Shown piece after piece: positions 13,063-26,000 of a DNA stretch of 64,000 bases (positions are counted from its first letter, which is position 1; each line of letters begins with the position of its first letter). The stretch is from Haematobia irritans (taxonomy: Eukaryota > Arthropoda > Insecta > Diptera > Muscidae). A program made the translations under genes and the position numbers. The stretch is from assembly GCF_050003625.1 (NCBI RefSeq), contig NC_134398.1, positions 198,097,700 through 198,161,699 on the forward strand, written 5' to 3'. The notes under the pieces are model-generated. The model searched no databases, had not been told where the DNA came from, and was given only the letters and a program-made list of their open reading frames with translations.

Positions 13063-13970
13063 TTATACCCTCCACCATAGAATGGGGGGTATATCAACTT
13101 TGTCATTCAGTTTGTAACACATTGAAATATTGCTCTAAGACCCCATAAAGTATATATATTCTGGGTCGTGGTGAAATTCTGAGTCGATCTAAGCATGTCC
13201 GTCCGTCCGTCCATTTGTTGAAATCACGCTAACATCCGAACGAAACAAGCTATCGATTTGAAACTTGGCACAAGTAGTTGTTATTGATGTAGGTGGTATT
13301 GCAAATGGGCCATATCGGTCTACTTTTACGTACAGCCCCCATATGAACGGACCCCCAGATTCGGCTTGCGAATTCTCTAATAGAACCAAATTTCATCCGA
13401 TCCGGCTGAAATTTGGTGAATGGTGTTGGTATATAGTCTCTAACAACCATGCAAAAATTGGTCCACATCGTTCCATAATTATATATAGCCCCCATATAAA
13501 CCGATCCCCAGATTTGGATTGCGGAGCCTCTAAGAGAAGCAAATTTCATCCGATCCGGCTGAAGTTTGGTACATGGTGTTAGCATATGATCTCTAACAAT
13601 CAAGCAAAACTTGGTCCACATCGTTCCATAATTATATATAGCCCCTATATAAACCGATCCCCAGATTTGACCTCCGGAGCCCATTGGAAAAACTAAATTT
13701 ATCCTATTCGGTTGAAATTTGGTACGTGATGTTAGTATATGGTATCCAACAACCATGCAGGAATTGGTTCATATCAGTCAATAATTATATGTAGTCCCAT
13801 ATAAACCCATCCCGAGATTTGGTTTTGGAGCCTCTTGGAGAAGCAAAATTCATCCGATCTGGTTGAAATTTGGTACGTGGTGTTGGTATATGATATTTAA
13901 CAACCGTGCCAAAAGTGGTCCATATCAAGTTCATAATTGTAGCCCCCATATAAGCGACCCCCATATTTCA
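13063..13970 (-). mobile_element. HINE-F1 copy, truncated at its 3' end
   Basis: TTATACCCTCCACCATAGAA, the conserved region with CATAAAGTATATATATTCTG, GTCCGTCCGTCCATTTG, then 153-bp units to about 13960. The hairpin end is missing. The copy stops near 'CCCCCATATTTCAATTATGG'. Overlapping open frames on both strands (168 and 105 codons) are repeat artefacts. Confidence 0.8.
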
Positions 13971-14082
13971 ATTATGGCTGATATAATATCAAATGATATT
14001 GGCAATAAATCTCAATCACAAAAATAACATATTGCGAACCAAACTTTTAATTATTTTTGTTTGAAATACAAGACATAAAATT

Positions 14083-15145
14083 TAGGAAATATAAAGTCGG
14101 GCGGGGCCGACTATATTATACCCTGCGCCACTTTTTAGATGCACACTTTTGATACCAAATCAAATCCGTCAAATGTGTTGGGTGCTACATATAAAGGTTT
14201 ATGTTCCCATCTACATATATTTAAATCTGACCCGATCTGGACAAAATTTTTTGACTTCTCCAAAAGGAGGCCATTTTTGCCTAAATCGGAAAAAACAAAT
14301 ATATGTGGCAGCTAAATCTACACCTGATCCGATTTCAACCAAACTTGCCATACATAGGTACTATGTTAATTTCATGGTAAATCAGATTGCAACTTTGACC
14401 CTGTGGTCACAAGAGGGAAAATAGGATCAAAGTTATATATGGGATCTATATTTAAATATAAGCGATTTCAATCAAAGTTGGCATGCATATCCAGAACCAT
14501 AATTCTACTACTTGTGCGAAAGGGCAGAACTTTGGCCTCTGTGGTCACATGATTGTAAATCAGGCGAAAGATATATTTGGGAGCTATATCTAAATCTGAA
14601 CCGATTTCAATCAAATTTATCACACTCCACTATATAATTGTTCTCCTTGGTCAAATTTCAACCAAATTGGGGTACAACTCTGGCTTCTAGGGCAATATAA
14701 GTCAATATTGGGTGAAAGATATAAATCTGAATCGATTTCAATCAAATTTATCACACTTGACTATGGTACTAATTGTTTTTCTGGTGCAAAATTTCAAGCA
14801 AATTAGGGTATAAGTCTGGCTTCTGGGGCCATATAAGTCCATATCGGGGAAAGATATATATGGGAGCTATATCTAAGTCTGAACCGCTTTCAATCAAATT
14901 TTGCACACTTGACTATACGAGTGTTGTGTTTGTGCAAAATTTCAAGCAAATCAGGGTAAAACTCTGGCTTCTGGGTCCATATAAGTGCATATCGCGCGAA
15001 AGATATATATGGGAGCTATATCTAAATCTGAACCGATTTTTTCCAAACTCAATAGGGTTCTATTCTGACCCAAAACAGAAACTTTTGCCAAATTTTAAGT
15101 CGAATTTGAAGCCACAGATAGAGTGACGGACGGGCATGGCTATAT
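14083..15145 (+). mobile_element. HINE-F2 copy, diverged
   Basis: AAAGTCGGGCGGGGCCGAC, TATTATACCCTGCGCCAC, spacer, then about five F2 body units (TATATGGGAGCTATATCTAA) to 15110 and a short GTGACGGACGGGCATGGCTA remnant. The terminal 5' motif is lost. Confidence 0.75.
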
Positions 15146-15159
15146 CGACTGACACCGAA

Positions 15160-15525
15160 AGAAGAGTTTTCTTTTGTGAGGAACGAAATATTAGACAAGC
15201 AAAGTTTTCTTTTGAAGCTAAAAATATTTCTGTAAAAGCAAATAAAAACGTTTAGGGACAATCGTTGTCTCGATTATCATAAATTCGGTTTTATTTGATC
15301 TAAATGAAAATACTTTAGAGGAAAGGGGATTTTCGTTTGTCTAAAATTTCGTTCCGTTTGTCTAAAATTTCGTTCAATTAATTTTTTAATTAACTTTTTA
15401 ATTGACCTTCAATTAATTTTTTAATTGATATTATCATTTCTGTGATTGAAGACATTTCAATTAAAAACTAATTGGATCAATTAATTTCGTGATTGAATCA
15501 GAAAAAAATTTTTTGTGTGTATTAT
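15160..15525. repeat. AT-rich interspersed repeat with TCAATTAA motifs
   Basis: Contains duplicated GTTTGTCTAAAATTTCGTTC, and repeated TCAATTAATTTTTTAATTG blocks that are self-complementary. It ends GAAAAAAATTTTTTGTGTG. No coding potential. It resembles a MITE or fold-back repeat, but no target duplication was found. Confidence 0.45.
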
Positions 15526-15529
15526 AAGT

Positions 15530-15950
15530 TAGTGCATATGTTTGCAACACCCAGAAGGAGACGAGATAGACACATGGTGTCTTTGGCAATAATGCTCAGG
15601 TCCGGCCCTGAGTCCATCTAGCTATGTTCGTTTGTCAGTCTGTCTGCGAACACATTTTTTTAATCAAAGTCGTGGTCGTAATTTTAGTCCAATTGACTTC
15701 AAATTTGACCCAAGTATGTATTTTGGGTTAGAATAGGTCCCGTATATTCTTTTGCCCGATTTACACTCATATAACTACAGAGGCTAAAGTATCCGATTTA
15801 CGTAAAGTTTTTGCAAAGGGAGTAGAAATAACATTTCTATTATGCGTGCCAAATTTGATTGAAATCGCTTTAGATTTAGATATAGCTCCCATAAATATCT
15901 TTCGCCCGATATGCAATTATATGGCCCCAGAAACCCGACTTTAGAAGTTC
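15530..15950 (-). mobile_element. HINE-F2 fragment, 5' end and two units
   Basis: Left part is the F2 5' region in minus orientation (TTATAAGTTAGTGCATATG, CACCCAGAAGGAGACGAG, ACACATGGTGTCTTTGGCAA, a GTCT/GTCAGTCTGTCTG run). It is followed by body units with CGATTTACACTCATATAAC. Truncated near 15950. Confidence 0.75.
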
Positions 15951-16252
15951 CTTGCTAACTTCTAATGTAGTACAATAGTGAGCCTAAAGTATCAATAGCC
16001 TAATCAAGTTGTCGTTGTTTTTTTTTTTTTGTATTCTATAATGCTATCTAGAGATTAGGTAGAAATTTCTAATGAAAATCCTGATAAATCAATTTAAATT
16101 AATTTATATCTTAATCATTGAATTTCTATATATGATACAAATGATTTATTCTCTACATGTCTAATTCCATATAAAATGACATAAAATAGTCTGTCCATTT
16201 ACATGCCTTTGATATTGCAAATAGTCTTTACTCAAATCTCTTCTTATCCTCT
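15951..16252. other. AT-rich sequence, nothing recognised
   Basis: Only a poly-T run (16019-16030) and low-complexity AT sequence. No repeat family or coding segment was recognised. Confidence 0.4.
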
Positions 16253-17150
16253 TTGCATGTTGTAAATATTTTAGAACTATTAGCAGTATCACATGAACCC
16301 TTTAACATGATGCACTTAATAGCCACTTGTCAGATTAACCACAAAGTAGCAAGAATCACACTCAACCAAAACTCCATCACTTGTTGTGATGTGAATTTGG
16401 TCTTCTCAAAGGACTTTGAGAAAATCCTGGAGCACCGAAAGCACCATGGTAATGATAACGACGAGGATGATGATGAGAATGAGCTGAATTGAAACAGTTA
16501 CAGGATAATGATATTTTGAGGTAAACAGACCAAATGTTGACAACAAGCATCCCAAGTAGCCTTTCTATAAAAGCTGGAACTGTTGTGCATATTCATGGTT
16601 TTATTCATCCAAATGCCTTTGGATGCTTTGCATGCAAATCTAAGAGAGCTAAGATTTCTTTCTTTTTCATTGTTGGTCAGGATGAGGTTGTTGGGTTAAT
16701 TGATTGCCTGTTGATGGACGTGTTGTTCTTGCTGAAAGTGGGTTTCCTTAGGCACTTTAGATGCTTGGTACCAATAATTATGCATATGTCAATCATTCTG
16801 GAAGAACGATATGGCAGGACAATTTTTGATGAGAATGTTTACCAGTGTCATTGGATTGAACTGGGAGTAATGATTGATAGTTGCTGATAGTTAATGAACA
16901 AATAAGGAAAAAACTGAGTAGTTGTATCACCTATAATAAGTTGCTAGGGATACTCTCCCAACGATTGTGTACATATTTATGGGGATTCAAATCTGAATCG
17001 GAATTTCGTATACTTGGTAATGAACCTCCCCTTCCTGAGCAAAGTTTCGCACAAGCTGAAGAGAAAATTTTTATTCAGCAAAGAAATAACGGCATATTTG
17101 AGAAAGAGATAAATGACACATTTGAAACAAAGCTTATCCAGTTCCAAAGA
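16253..17150 (+). pseudogene. Degenerate coding-like patch, possible galectin-like remnant
   Basis: Three short open frames follow each other in three different frames (16253-16492, 16534-16887, 16881-17201). This is what a decayed coding region or one with unrecognised introns would give. The first ends in an acidic stretch (NDNDEDDDENEL). The second begins IPSSLSIKAGTVVHIHGFIH, which resembles the start of a galectin carbohydrate-recognition domain (G-x-V-x-I-x-G). The expected H-N-P-R and W-G-x-E-x-R sugar-binding motifs were not found, so the family link is weak. Composition is less repetitive than the flanks, which supports a genuine old gene fragment. It is flanked by an F2 fragment and by the F1 copy starting at 17200. 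Confidence 0.25.
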
Positions 17151-18439
17151 TTTTGTATTTACATAATCTTTATAACACTGAGGAAATCAGTTAATTTATA
17201 AAAAGTATATATGGCCGTAAGTTCGGCCAGGCCGAATCTTATGTACCCATGGATTGCGTAGAAACTTCTACGAAAGACTGTCATCCACAATCGAATTACT
17301 TGGGTTGTGGTATCTTAAATCGTTTTCTAAATTGTGAGTTAGTCCATACGTGGTATATATTAGACAAAAAAGGTATGTATAGGTAAGTCTACAAATAATT
17401 ACGAATCGATATGGACTTTTGCACGGTACGTAGGTAGTCAGAATTGAAATATGGGGGTCGCTTATATGGGGGCTATATACAATTATGAACTTGATATGGA
17501 CCAATTTTTGTGTGATTGGGAATCGTTTTAGCTGAGGGCTATATATAACTATAGACCTATATGAACCTAGTTAGACATGGTTGTTAACGGCCATATATTA
17601 GCACAATGTACCAAATTTCAACTGACTCGGAAGAAATTTGCTCCTCCAAGAGGCTCGAAAACCAAATCTCGGGATCGGTTTATATGGGGGCTATATATAA
17701 TTATGGACCTATGTGGACCAATTTTTGCATGGATATTAGAGACCATGTACTTACACCATGTATCAAATTTCAGCCGGATCGGATGAAATTTGCTTCTCTT
17801 AGAGGCTCCGCAAGCCAAATCTGGGGATCGGTTTATATGGGGGCTATATATATATAATTATGGACCTATGTGGACCAATTTTTGCATGGACATTAGAGAC
17901 CATGTACTTACACCATGTATCAAATTTCAGTCGGATCGGATGAAATTTGCTTCTCTTTGAGGCTCCGCAAGCCAAATCTGGGGATCGGTTTATATGGGGG
18001 ATATATATAATTATGTACTGATATGAATCAATTCCTGCATGGTTGTTGGATACCATATACTAACATCACGGACTAAATTTCAACCGAAGCGGATGATCGG
18101 TTTATATGGGGATCGGTTTATATGGGGGCTATATATAGTTATGGACCGATGTGGACCAATTTTTGTATGGTTGTTAGAGGTCATATGTTGAAACTTGCTT
18201 CTCTTAGAGTCCCCGCAAGCCAAATTTGGGGATCGGTTTATATGGGGGCTATATATAATGTGGACCAATTTTTGCATGGTTGTTAAGGACCATATACTAA
18301 CACCATGTACTAAATTTTAGCCGGATCGGATGAAATTTGCTTCTCTTAGAGGGTCTGCAAGCCAAATTTGAAGGTCCGTTTATATGGGGGCTATACGTAA
18401 AAGTGGACCGATATGGCCCATTTGCAATACCATCCGACC

Positions 18440-20928
18440 CAGTGTTGCCAGTATTTTCCGAGCTCTTGTCCCCAAAATGGATCGCTTTTATCCCCAAAAA
18501 TCCCCAATTTGATTTAAAATTCCCCATAAAAATCCCCAAGAAATTTTTGGCAAGTTTTTTGAAAAAAAAGTAAACGAGTAGACTCTGCTGTAGAAAATCC
18601 GTACAAAATTTAAAAAAAAAAAACATTTTAAATAAAACAAGTATATACGGCCGTAAGTTCGGCCAGGCCGAATCTTATATACCCTCCACCATGGATTGCG
18701 TAGAAACTTCTACGAAAGACTGCCATCCACAATCGAAGTACTTGGGTTGTGGTATCTTAAAACTGGTTGTTAATGACCATATACTAGCACAATGTACCAA
18801 ATTTCAACTCACTCGGATGAAATTTGCTCCTCCAAGAGGCTCCAAAACCAAATCTCGAGATCGGTTTATATGGGGCTATATATGATTATGGACTGATATG
18901 GACCACTTTTGTCATGGTTGGTAAATTTCATATACGATCACCACGTACCAAATTTCAAGCAGATCGGATGAATTTTGCTTCTCCAAAAGGCACCGGAGGT
19001 CAAATCTGGGGATCGGTTTATATGGGAGCTATATATAATTATGGACTGATAGGAACCAATTCCTGCATGGTTGTTGGATACAATATACTAACAGCACGTA
19101 CTAAATTTCAATCGAATGGGAAGAATTTTGCTCTTCCAAAGAGCTCTGGAGGTCAAATATGGGGATCGGTTTATATGGGGCCTATATATGATTATGGACC
19201 GATTTCGACCAATTTTTGCATGGGAGTTTGAGGCCATATATTAACACCACGTACCAAATTTCAACTGAATCAGATGAATTTTGGTCTTCCAAGAGGCTCC
19301 GGAGGTCAAATCTGGTGATCGGTTTATATGGGGGCTATATATAATTATGGACCGATGTGGACCAATTTTTGCACGGTTGTTAAAGACCCTATACTTACAC
19401 CATGTACCAAATTTCAGCCGGATCGGATGAAATTTTCTTCTCTTAGAGGCCTCGCAAGCCAAATCTGGGGATCGGTTTATATGGGGGCTATATATAATTA
19501 TGGACCGATGTGGACCAATTTTTGCATGGTTGTTAGAGACCATATACTAACACCATGTACCAAATTTCAGCCAGATCGGATGAAATTGGCTTCTCTTAGA
19601 GGCCTCGCAAGCCAAATCGGGGGATCGGTTTATATGGGGGCTATATATAATTATGGACCGATGTGGACCAATTTTTGCATGGTTGTTAGAGACCATATAC
19701 TAACACCATGTACCAAATTTCAGCCGGATCGGATGAAATTTGCTTCTCTTAGAGGCCTCGCAAGCCAAATCGGGGGATCGGATTATATGGGGGCTATATA
19801 TAATAATGGACCGATGTGGACTAATTTTTGCATGGTTGTTAGAGGTCATATGCTGACACCATGTACCATTTTTCAGCTGGATCGGATGCAATTTGCTTCT
19901 CTTATAGTCCCCGCAAGCCAAATCTGGGAATCGGTTTATATGGGGGCTATATATAATTATGGACCGATGTGGACCAATTTTGGCATGGTTGTTAGAGACC
20001 ATATACTAACACCATGTACCAAATTTCAGCCAGATCGGATGAAATTGGCTTCTGTTAGAGGCCTCGCAAGCCAAATTTGGGAGTCCGTTTATATGGGGGC
20101 TATACGTAAAAGTGGACCGATATGGCCCATTTGCAACACCATTTGACCTACATCAATAACAACTACATGTGCCAAGTTTCAAGTTGATAGCTTGTTTCGT
20201 TCGGAAGTTAGCGTGATTTCAACAGACGGACGGACGGACTTGCTCAGATCGACTCAGAATTTCACCACGAACCCAGAATATATATACTTTATGGGGTCTT
20301 AGAGCAATATTTCGATGTATTACAAACGGAATGACAAAGTTAATATACCCCCCATCCTATGGTGGAGGGTATAATAAAAATGTGCAATTTTTGTTATACC
20401 AGTTTGCGAGTTACAAAAAGATGAAGATTTCAAAACACAAAACCAGGAGACATGTGCTCATCCGATACCAGCCCCCATCAGAGTTAATTATTGGTATAAA
20501 GAGTCATCGAGTCATCTTATGCAAATCCTCGCTCGAGAAATAAAAATGGGAGTTCAGTCAACATATAGTCAAGAAATAAAATTGACTTATCGATCAAAAT
20601 GCGTTGCTGTCCCGATATGAACTATACTCTGTATGTGCGGGATATGGGATACATTTTCAAAATCAGTGATGTACGCATATGAGTCCTTGAAATAATTTCA
20701 CAATAGTAAAAAATTTCTTAGGAAAACGAGTAAATTGTAAAGAAGCTCTTGGGCCACCCAAATAAATTCCGTGGAATAAAGAGGAGGAAAGTTTTTTTAT
20801 ATTTTTGAGAATCTCTGTACTTCCTTAAGCCTTTTTTTAAGCATGTAAAGTATTTCATATAAGCATGTAAAGAATTTCATATAAAATATCCCCGATTTGG
20901 GGAAAAATCCCCAATACTGGCAACACTG
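18440..20928. mobile_element. hAT element with GGGGATTTTTCCCC-rich ends
   Basis: Termini are CAGTGTTGCCAGTATT on both sides (inverted), with a perfect 8-bp target duplication ATCCGACC (18432-18439 and 20929-20936). Subterminal regions carry repeated TCCCCAAAA and GGGGATTTTTCCCC motifs. An F1 copy (18635-20375) is nested inside. The remaining core of about 0.75 kb is non-coding. Confidence 0.9.
18635..20375 (+). mobile_element. HINE-F1 copy, complete, nested in hAT
   Basis: ACAAGTATATACGGCCG, hairpin, TACCCTCCACCATGGATTGC, ten or so 153-bp units (18750-20090), ACGGACGGACGG, then TATATATACTTTATGGGGTC and CCTATGGTGGAGGGTATAA. The units at 19330-20100 give a 272-codon open frame, a repeat artefact. 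Unit spacing measured from TGGACCAATT at 19511 to 19664 is 153 bp. Confidence 0.9.
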
Positions 20929-21193
20929 ATCCGACCTACATCAATAACTACTACTTCTGCCAAGTTCCAAGTCGATAGATTGTTTCGTGATTTCAACAGA
21001 CGGACGGACGGACATGCTCAGATCGACTCAGAATTTCACCACGACCCAGAATATATATACTTTATGGGGTCTTAGAGCAACATTTGGTGGAGGGTATAAA
21101 AAAAAGTATAAATACGATTCACACAACTGTGGTTTTCCATCATCAAATAACTCTTCATTTTGGTTCCAATCACACTTTCTTTGGACGAGTATT

Positions 21194-21837
21194 CACTGAA
21201 AAAATTTTGTCGTGAGGTCAAAGATTTCATGTCTTTAAAATACGAATGCAAATTTTGCTTAGCATAGAAGACGCATTTCTCTAATATGAAGTTTTTTTTT
21301 TGCTTGTCCAAAAGTCGATAAACCTTTCAATGAAGTCGTAAATATTGTCCTTATAATTAAGTTATTTGACTTCAAAATGGGTATCATAATATGAAAGAAA
21401 AAATGTTTGGGCTAAGGTCAACTTGACTTAAAAAATTCATAAACATTCTTTAAAATTAATGAAATTGTCTTTATATTTGTTGTCTTTTTGCATCTTGACT
21501 ACAAAGCAAAAAATCGTTCAAAAATAGGACATGTTTTCCAACACTTTATTTTAAAGACGTTTTTTACTTCAAACATAGCATAATTTCTACTGGAAGTCGA
21601 GTCTGAATTTCGAAAATAAAGTTGTCGTTAACTCGTCTTTAAAGGACTTTGATAACATATGAAGAAAAAAGCTGAAGAAAACGAAAAATTAAAATTTGCT
21701 TCCTAGAAGCAAGAACACAAAACCTAAATTTAGAAGAGAATTGTGTCTTAAAAGTATTCTTCCTTATTTGTATTCTTCGCTTTTTTGGCTCGGAATCAAT
21801 ACCAAAATTTTTAAAGTAAAGACAAAATCTTTCAGTG
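21194..21837. mobile_element. Candidate MITE with CACTGAAA termini
   Basis: Left end CACTGAAAAAATTTTGTC and right end (reverse complement) CACTGAAAGATTTTGTC are near-identical inverted repeats about 640 bp apart. The interior is non-coding and shares 'AAGTCGAGTCTGAATTT' with sequence near 5030 and 40100. No clear target duplication was seen, so the superfamily is undecided. Confidence 0.5.
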
Positions 21838-23030
21838 TTGGTTCTGTATAAATTGAGTCTCAATGGAAAATTACATAGTAGGATATATAACTGAAAAAGT
21901 TTCATTACCACTTATAAAAGTATAAAGAATTCGTTTTTTTAAACAACAGATTTTTCTACATACTCTACTTTAGTACATCAGGCGGCTGACCATTCCCTGG
22001 ACTATTGATGGACTTGCAAAAAAAAATATATTTTTTTTTAAATTAAAATTGAACATTCTGTTTTTTTTGTTCAAAAAGGATTTCGATCGTTGTTTTAGCG
22101 TACACACTGTTGTTGGTTTGCAACATCACTACCACCACCTCAAAAACATTAGCAATGCCGATACATATTGGAATTACAGCCACTCTATCAACGAATCCCA
22201 TTCACATGACTGAAAATCAATTTGGGCTTACACTTGTGTTGATTTAATGATTTTTTTCTACCATCCGCTCACTACCTCTACCCATATTGCTTACTTTATC
22301 TGAAGCTTTCAATTGGTTTGCTTTTTTGCGATAATGGCCAGTAAAGAACATCAATATGTTTGCTGACGTTGTAAATACTACATAGTACACCCTATTGAAT
22401 TGCAAGGTGTATTTAATATTTTATGAAGTTTGTATCGTGAAAAAGGTTTGTTTTTAATTTTAACATGGCAAAAAAAAAAATATCAATTCTTATATTCAGT
22501 CCATTCTAGTCCCTATTATTAACCATTTTCCCTGTTGTCTTCGGAAGGATTTAGAATAAATTTCTAAACATCTACTTATTGAGGGAAAAATAGCTTTGAT
22601 CTGCATGAAATTCACTGAAAGTAAAAGATTCCGGCATATTTAAAAAAAGGATATTCCGATAAGAAAGAAGCATCTATCCCTGGAGGTTCTTCGACTGAAC
22701 AGTGACAAAAGAATGGGGTGGTTGGTCATTCGATTTTTGGTCAAATTTCACACAGCCATAATCAAATGCGTCGAGATGTGGGAACCGGTGATTTATTATG
22801 GCGAAGAAGTATTAATCTGCGGTTTGCTTTTTCTTCAATTTCGCATCTAATAGATCTAATAATATATCATAATAATCCTCAGGGACGATAAATGATGTTG
22901 ACGAAAAAGTACTAAAAATTTACTTTTCCACTTTTCCAAAAGGAGATAAAATTGCATAATATCAAATTTAAAGACTATTGTAAATGTATACGTATATTTA
23001 AGTCTAGAACGATTTGGACAATTTTTTTAA
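21838..23030. other. Unique AT-rich sequence, no gene recognised
   Basis: No family match and no coding frame of note. It contains poly-T runs near 22030 and poly-A near 22475. Confidence 0.4.
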
Positions 23031-23039
23031 GATTTTCTA

Positions 23040-26000
23040 AAAAAATCTTATTTTGAAAAATTTTATTTCTATAGAAAATTTTGTAAAAATTTTATTTCTG
23101 TGAACATTTTGTAAAAATTTTGTCAAAAACTTTTTTCTGCAGAAAATTTTGTCAAAAATTTTTTTTGTAGAAAATTTTGTCAAAATTTTTTTCCTATTGA
23201 AAATGTTGTCAAAATTTTATTTCTATAAAAATTTTCAAAGTTTTATTTCTATCAAAAATTGTCAATATTTTTTTTTTCTATATAAAATTTTGTTAAATTG
23301 ATTTTTCCTATTTATTTCTGTTGAAAATTTTATTTTTATAGAAAATTTTGTCAAAATTATATTTCTGTAGAAAATTTTTTAAATTTTTTTTTCTTAAATT
23401 TTGTCAAAATTTAATTTTTATAGAAAATTTTGTCAAAATTTTATATGTATAGATAATTTTTTCAAAATTTTATTTCTATTGAAAATTTTGTAAAAATTTT
23501 ATTTCTGTTGAAAATTTTGACAAAATTTCATTTCTGGAGAAAATTTTGTCAATTTTTTTTTCCCAAAAATTTTTCAAAATTTTATTTTTATAGAATTTTT
23601 TTTATTTATATTGAAAATTTAGTTAAAATTTTATTGCTATAGAAAATTTTGTCGTATTTATTTTTCCTATAGAAAATTTTGTCAAAATTTTATTTCTGTT
23701 GAAAATTTTGACAAAATTTCATTTCTGTAGAAAATTTTGTCAAATTTTTTTTCCCTAAAATTTTTCAAAATTTTATTTTTATAGATTTTTTTTATTTATA
23801 TTGAAAATTTTGTTAAAATTTTATTGCTATAAAAAATTATATCATATTTATTTTTCCTATAGAAAATTTTCTCAAAATTTTATTTGTATAGATAATTTTT
23901 TTTTTCAATTTTATTTCTATTGAAAATTTTGTCCAAATTTTATTTCTGTAGACAATTTTGTCAATTTTTTTTCCTAAAATTTTGTCAAAATTTTATTTTT
24001 ATAGTAGATTTTTTTTATTCATATTGAAAATTTTGTTAAAATTTTATTGCTATAGAAAATTTTATCATATTTATTTTTCCTATAGAAAATTTTGTCAAAA
24101 TTTTTTTTGTATAGATAATTTTTTTAAAATTTTTTTCCATTGAAAATTTTGTCAAAATTTTATTTCTGTTGAAAATTTTGACAAAATTTTATTTCTGTAG
24201 AAAATTTTTGCAAAATTTTCTTTCTGTAGAAAATTTTGTCAAATTTTTATTTCTAAAGAAAATTTAGTCAACATTTTATTTCTGTAGAAAATTTTGTCAA
24301 AATTTTATTTCTGTAGAAAATTTTGTCAAAATTTTATTTCTGTTGAAAATTTTGTCAAAATTTTATTTCTGTAGACAATTTTGTCAATTTTTTTTTTCCT
24401 AAAATTTTGTCAAAATTTTATTTTTATAGATTCTTTTTATTTATATTGAAAATTTTGTTAAAATTTTCTTGCTATAGAAAATGTTATCATATTAATTTTT
24501 CCTATAGAAAATTTTGTCAAAAATTCATTTGTATAGATATATTTTTTTTAATTTTATTTCTATTGAAAATTTTTATTTCTATTGAAAATGTTGTCAAAGT
24601 TTTATTTCTGTTGAAAATGTTGTCAAAATTTTATTTCTGTAGACAATTTTGTCAATTTTTTTCCCCTAAAATTTTGTCGAAATTTTATTTTTATAGACAT
24701 TTTTTTCTATTTATATTGAAAATTTTGTTAAAATTTTATTGCTATAGAAATTTTTATCATATTTATTTTTCCTATAGAAAATTTTGTCAAAATTTTATTT
24801 ATTTGTATAGATAATTTTTTTTTTTTTTAATTTTATTTCCATTGAAAATTTTGTCAAAATTTTATTTCTGTTGAAAATTTTGTCAAAATTTTATTTCTGT
24901 AGACAATTTTGTCAATTTTTTTTTTCTAAAATTTTGTCAAAGTTTTATTTTTATAGAAAAATTTTTTTATTTATATTGAAGATTTGGTTAAAATTTTATT
25001 GCTATAGAAAATTGTATCATAGTTATTTTTCCTATAGAAAATTTTGTCAAAATTTCATTTGTATAGATATTTTTTTTTTTAAAATTTTATTTCTATTGAA
25101 AATTTTGTCAAAATTTTATTTCTGTTGAAAATTTTGTCAAAATTTTATTTCTGTAGACAATTTTTTTTTCCTAAAATTTTGTCAAAATTTTATTTTTATA
25201 GAATTTTTTTTTTTTATTTATATTGAAAATTTGGTTAAAATTTTATTGCTATGGAAAATTTTATTATATATATTTTTCCTATAGAAAATTTTGTCAAACG
25301 TTTTATTTGTATAGATAATTTTTTCAAAATGTTATTTCTATTGAAAATGTTGTCAAAATTGTATTTCTGTTGAAAATTTTGTCAAAATTTTATTTCTGTA
25401 GAAAACTTTGTCAAAATTTTATTTCTATAGAAAATTTTTGTCAAAATTTTATTTCTGTAGACAATTTTGTCAATTTTTTTTTTCCTAAAATTTTGTCAAA
25501 ATTTTATTTTTATAGATTCTTTTTATTTATATTGAAAATTTTGTTAAAATTTTCTTGCTATAGAAAATGTTATCATATTAATTTTTCCTATAGAAAATTT
25601 TGTCAAAAATTCATTTGTATAGATATATTTTTTTTAATTTTATTTCTATTGAAAATTTTTATTTCTATTGAAAATGTTGTCAAAGTTTTATTTCTGTTGA
25701 AAATGTTGTCAAAATTTTATTTCTGTAGACAATTTTGTCAATTTTTTCCCCCTAAAATTTTGTCGAAATTTTATTTTTATAGACATTTTTTTCTATTTAT
25801 ATTGAAAATTTTGTTAAAATTTTATTGCTATAGAAATTTTTATCATATTTATTTTTCCTATAGAAAATTTTGTCAAAATTTTATTTATTTGTATAGATAA
25901 TTTTTTTTTTTTAATTTTATTTCCATTGAAAATTTTGTCAAAATTTTATTTCTGTTGAAAATTTTGTCAAAATTTTATTTCTGTAGACAATTTTGTCAAT

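Larger units (their letters stand above)
17200..21100 (+). mobile_element. HINE-F1 copy split by a hAT element
   Basis: 3' end (GTATATATGGCCGTAAG, hairpin TTCGGCCAGGCCGAA) at 17200, then units to 18431. The copy is interrupted by the hAT at 18440-20928 and resumes with ATCCGACCTACATCAATAAC, GACGGACGGACGG and TATATATACTTTATGGGGTC. The terminal part has an internal deletion joining GAGCAACATTT to GGTGGAGGGTATAA. Its 3' subterminal motif is also shortened (TACCCATGGATTGCGTAG), losing the CTCCACC part. Confidence 0.85.

Noticed and set aside
24407..25900. Phe/Tyr/Lys-rich frames (FYFYRKFCQNF type)
   Set aside because: Translation of the 29-bp F3 satellite.
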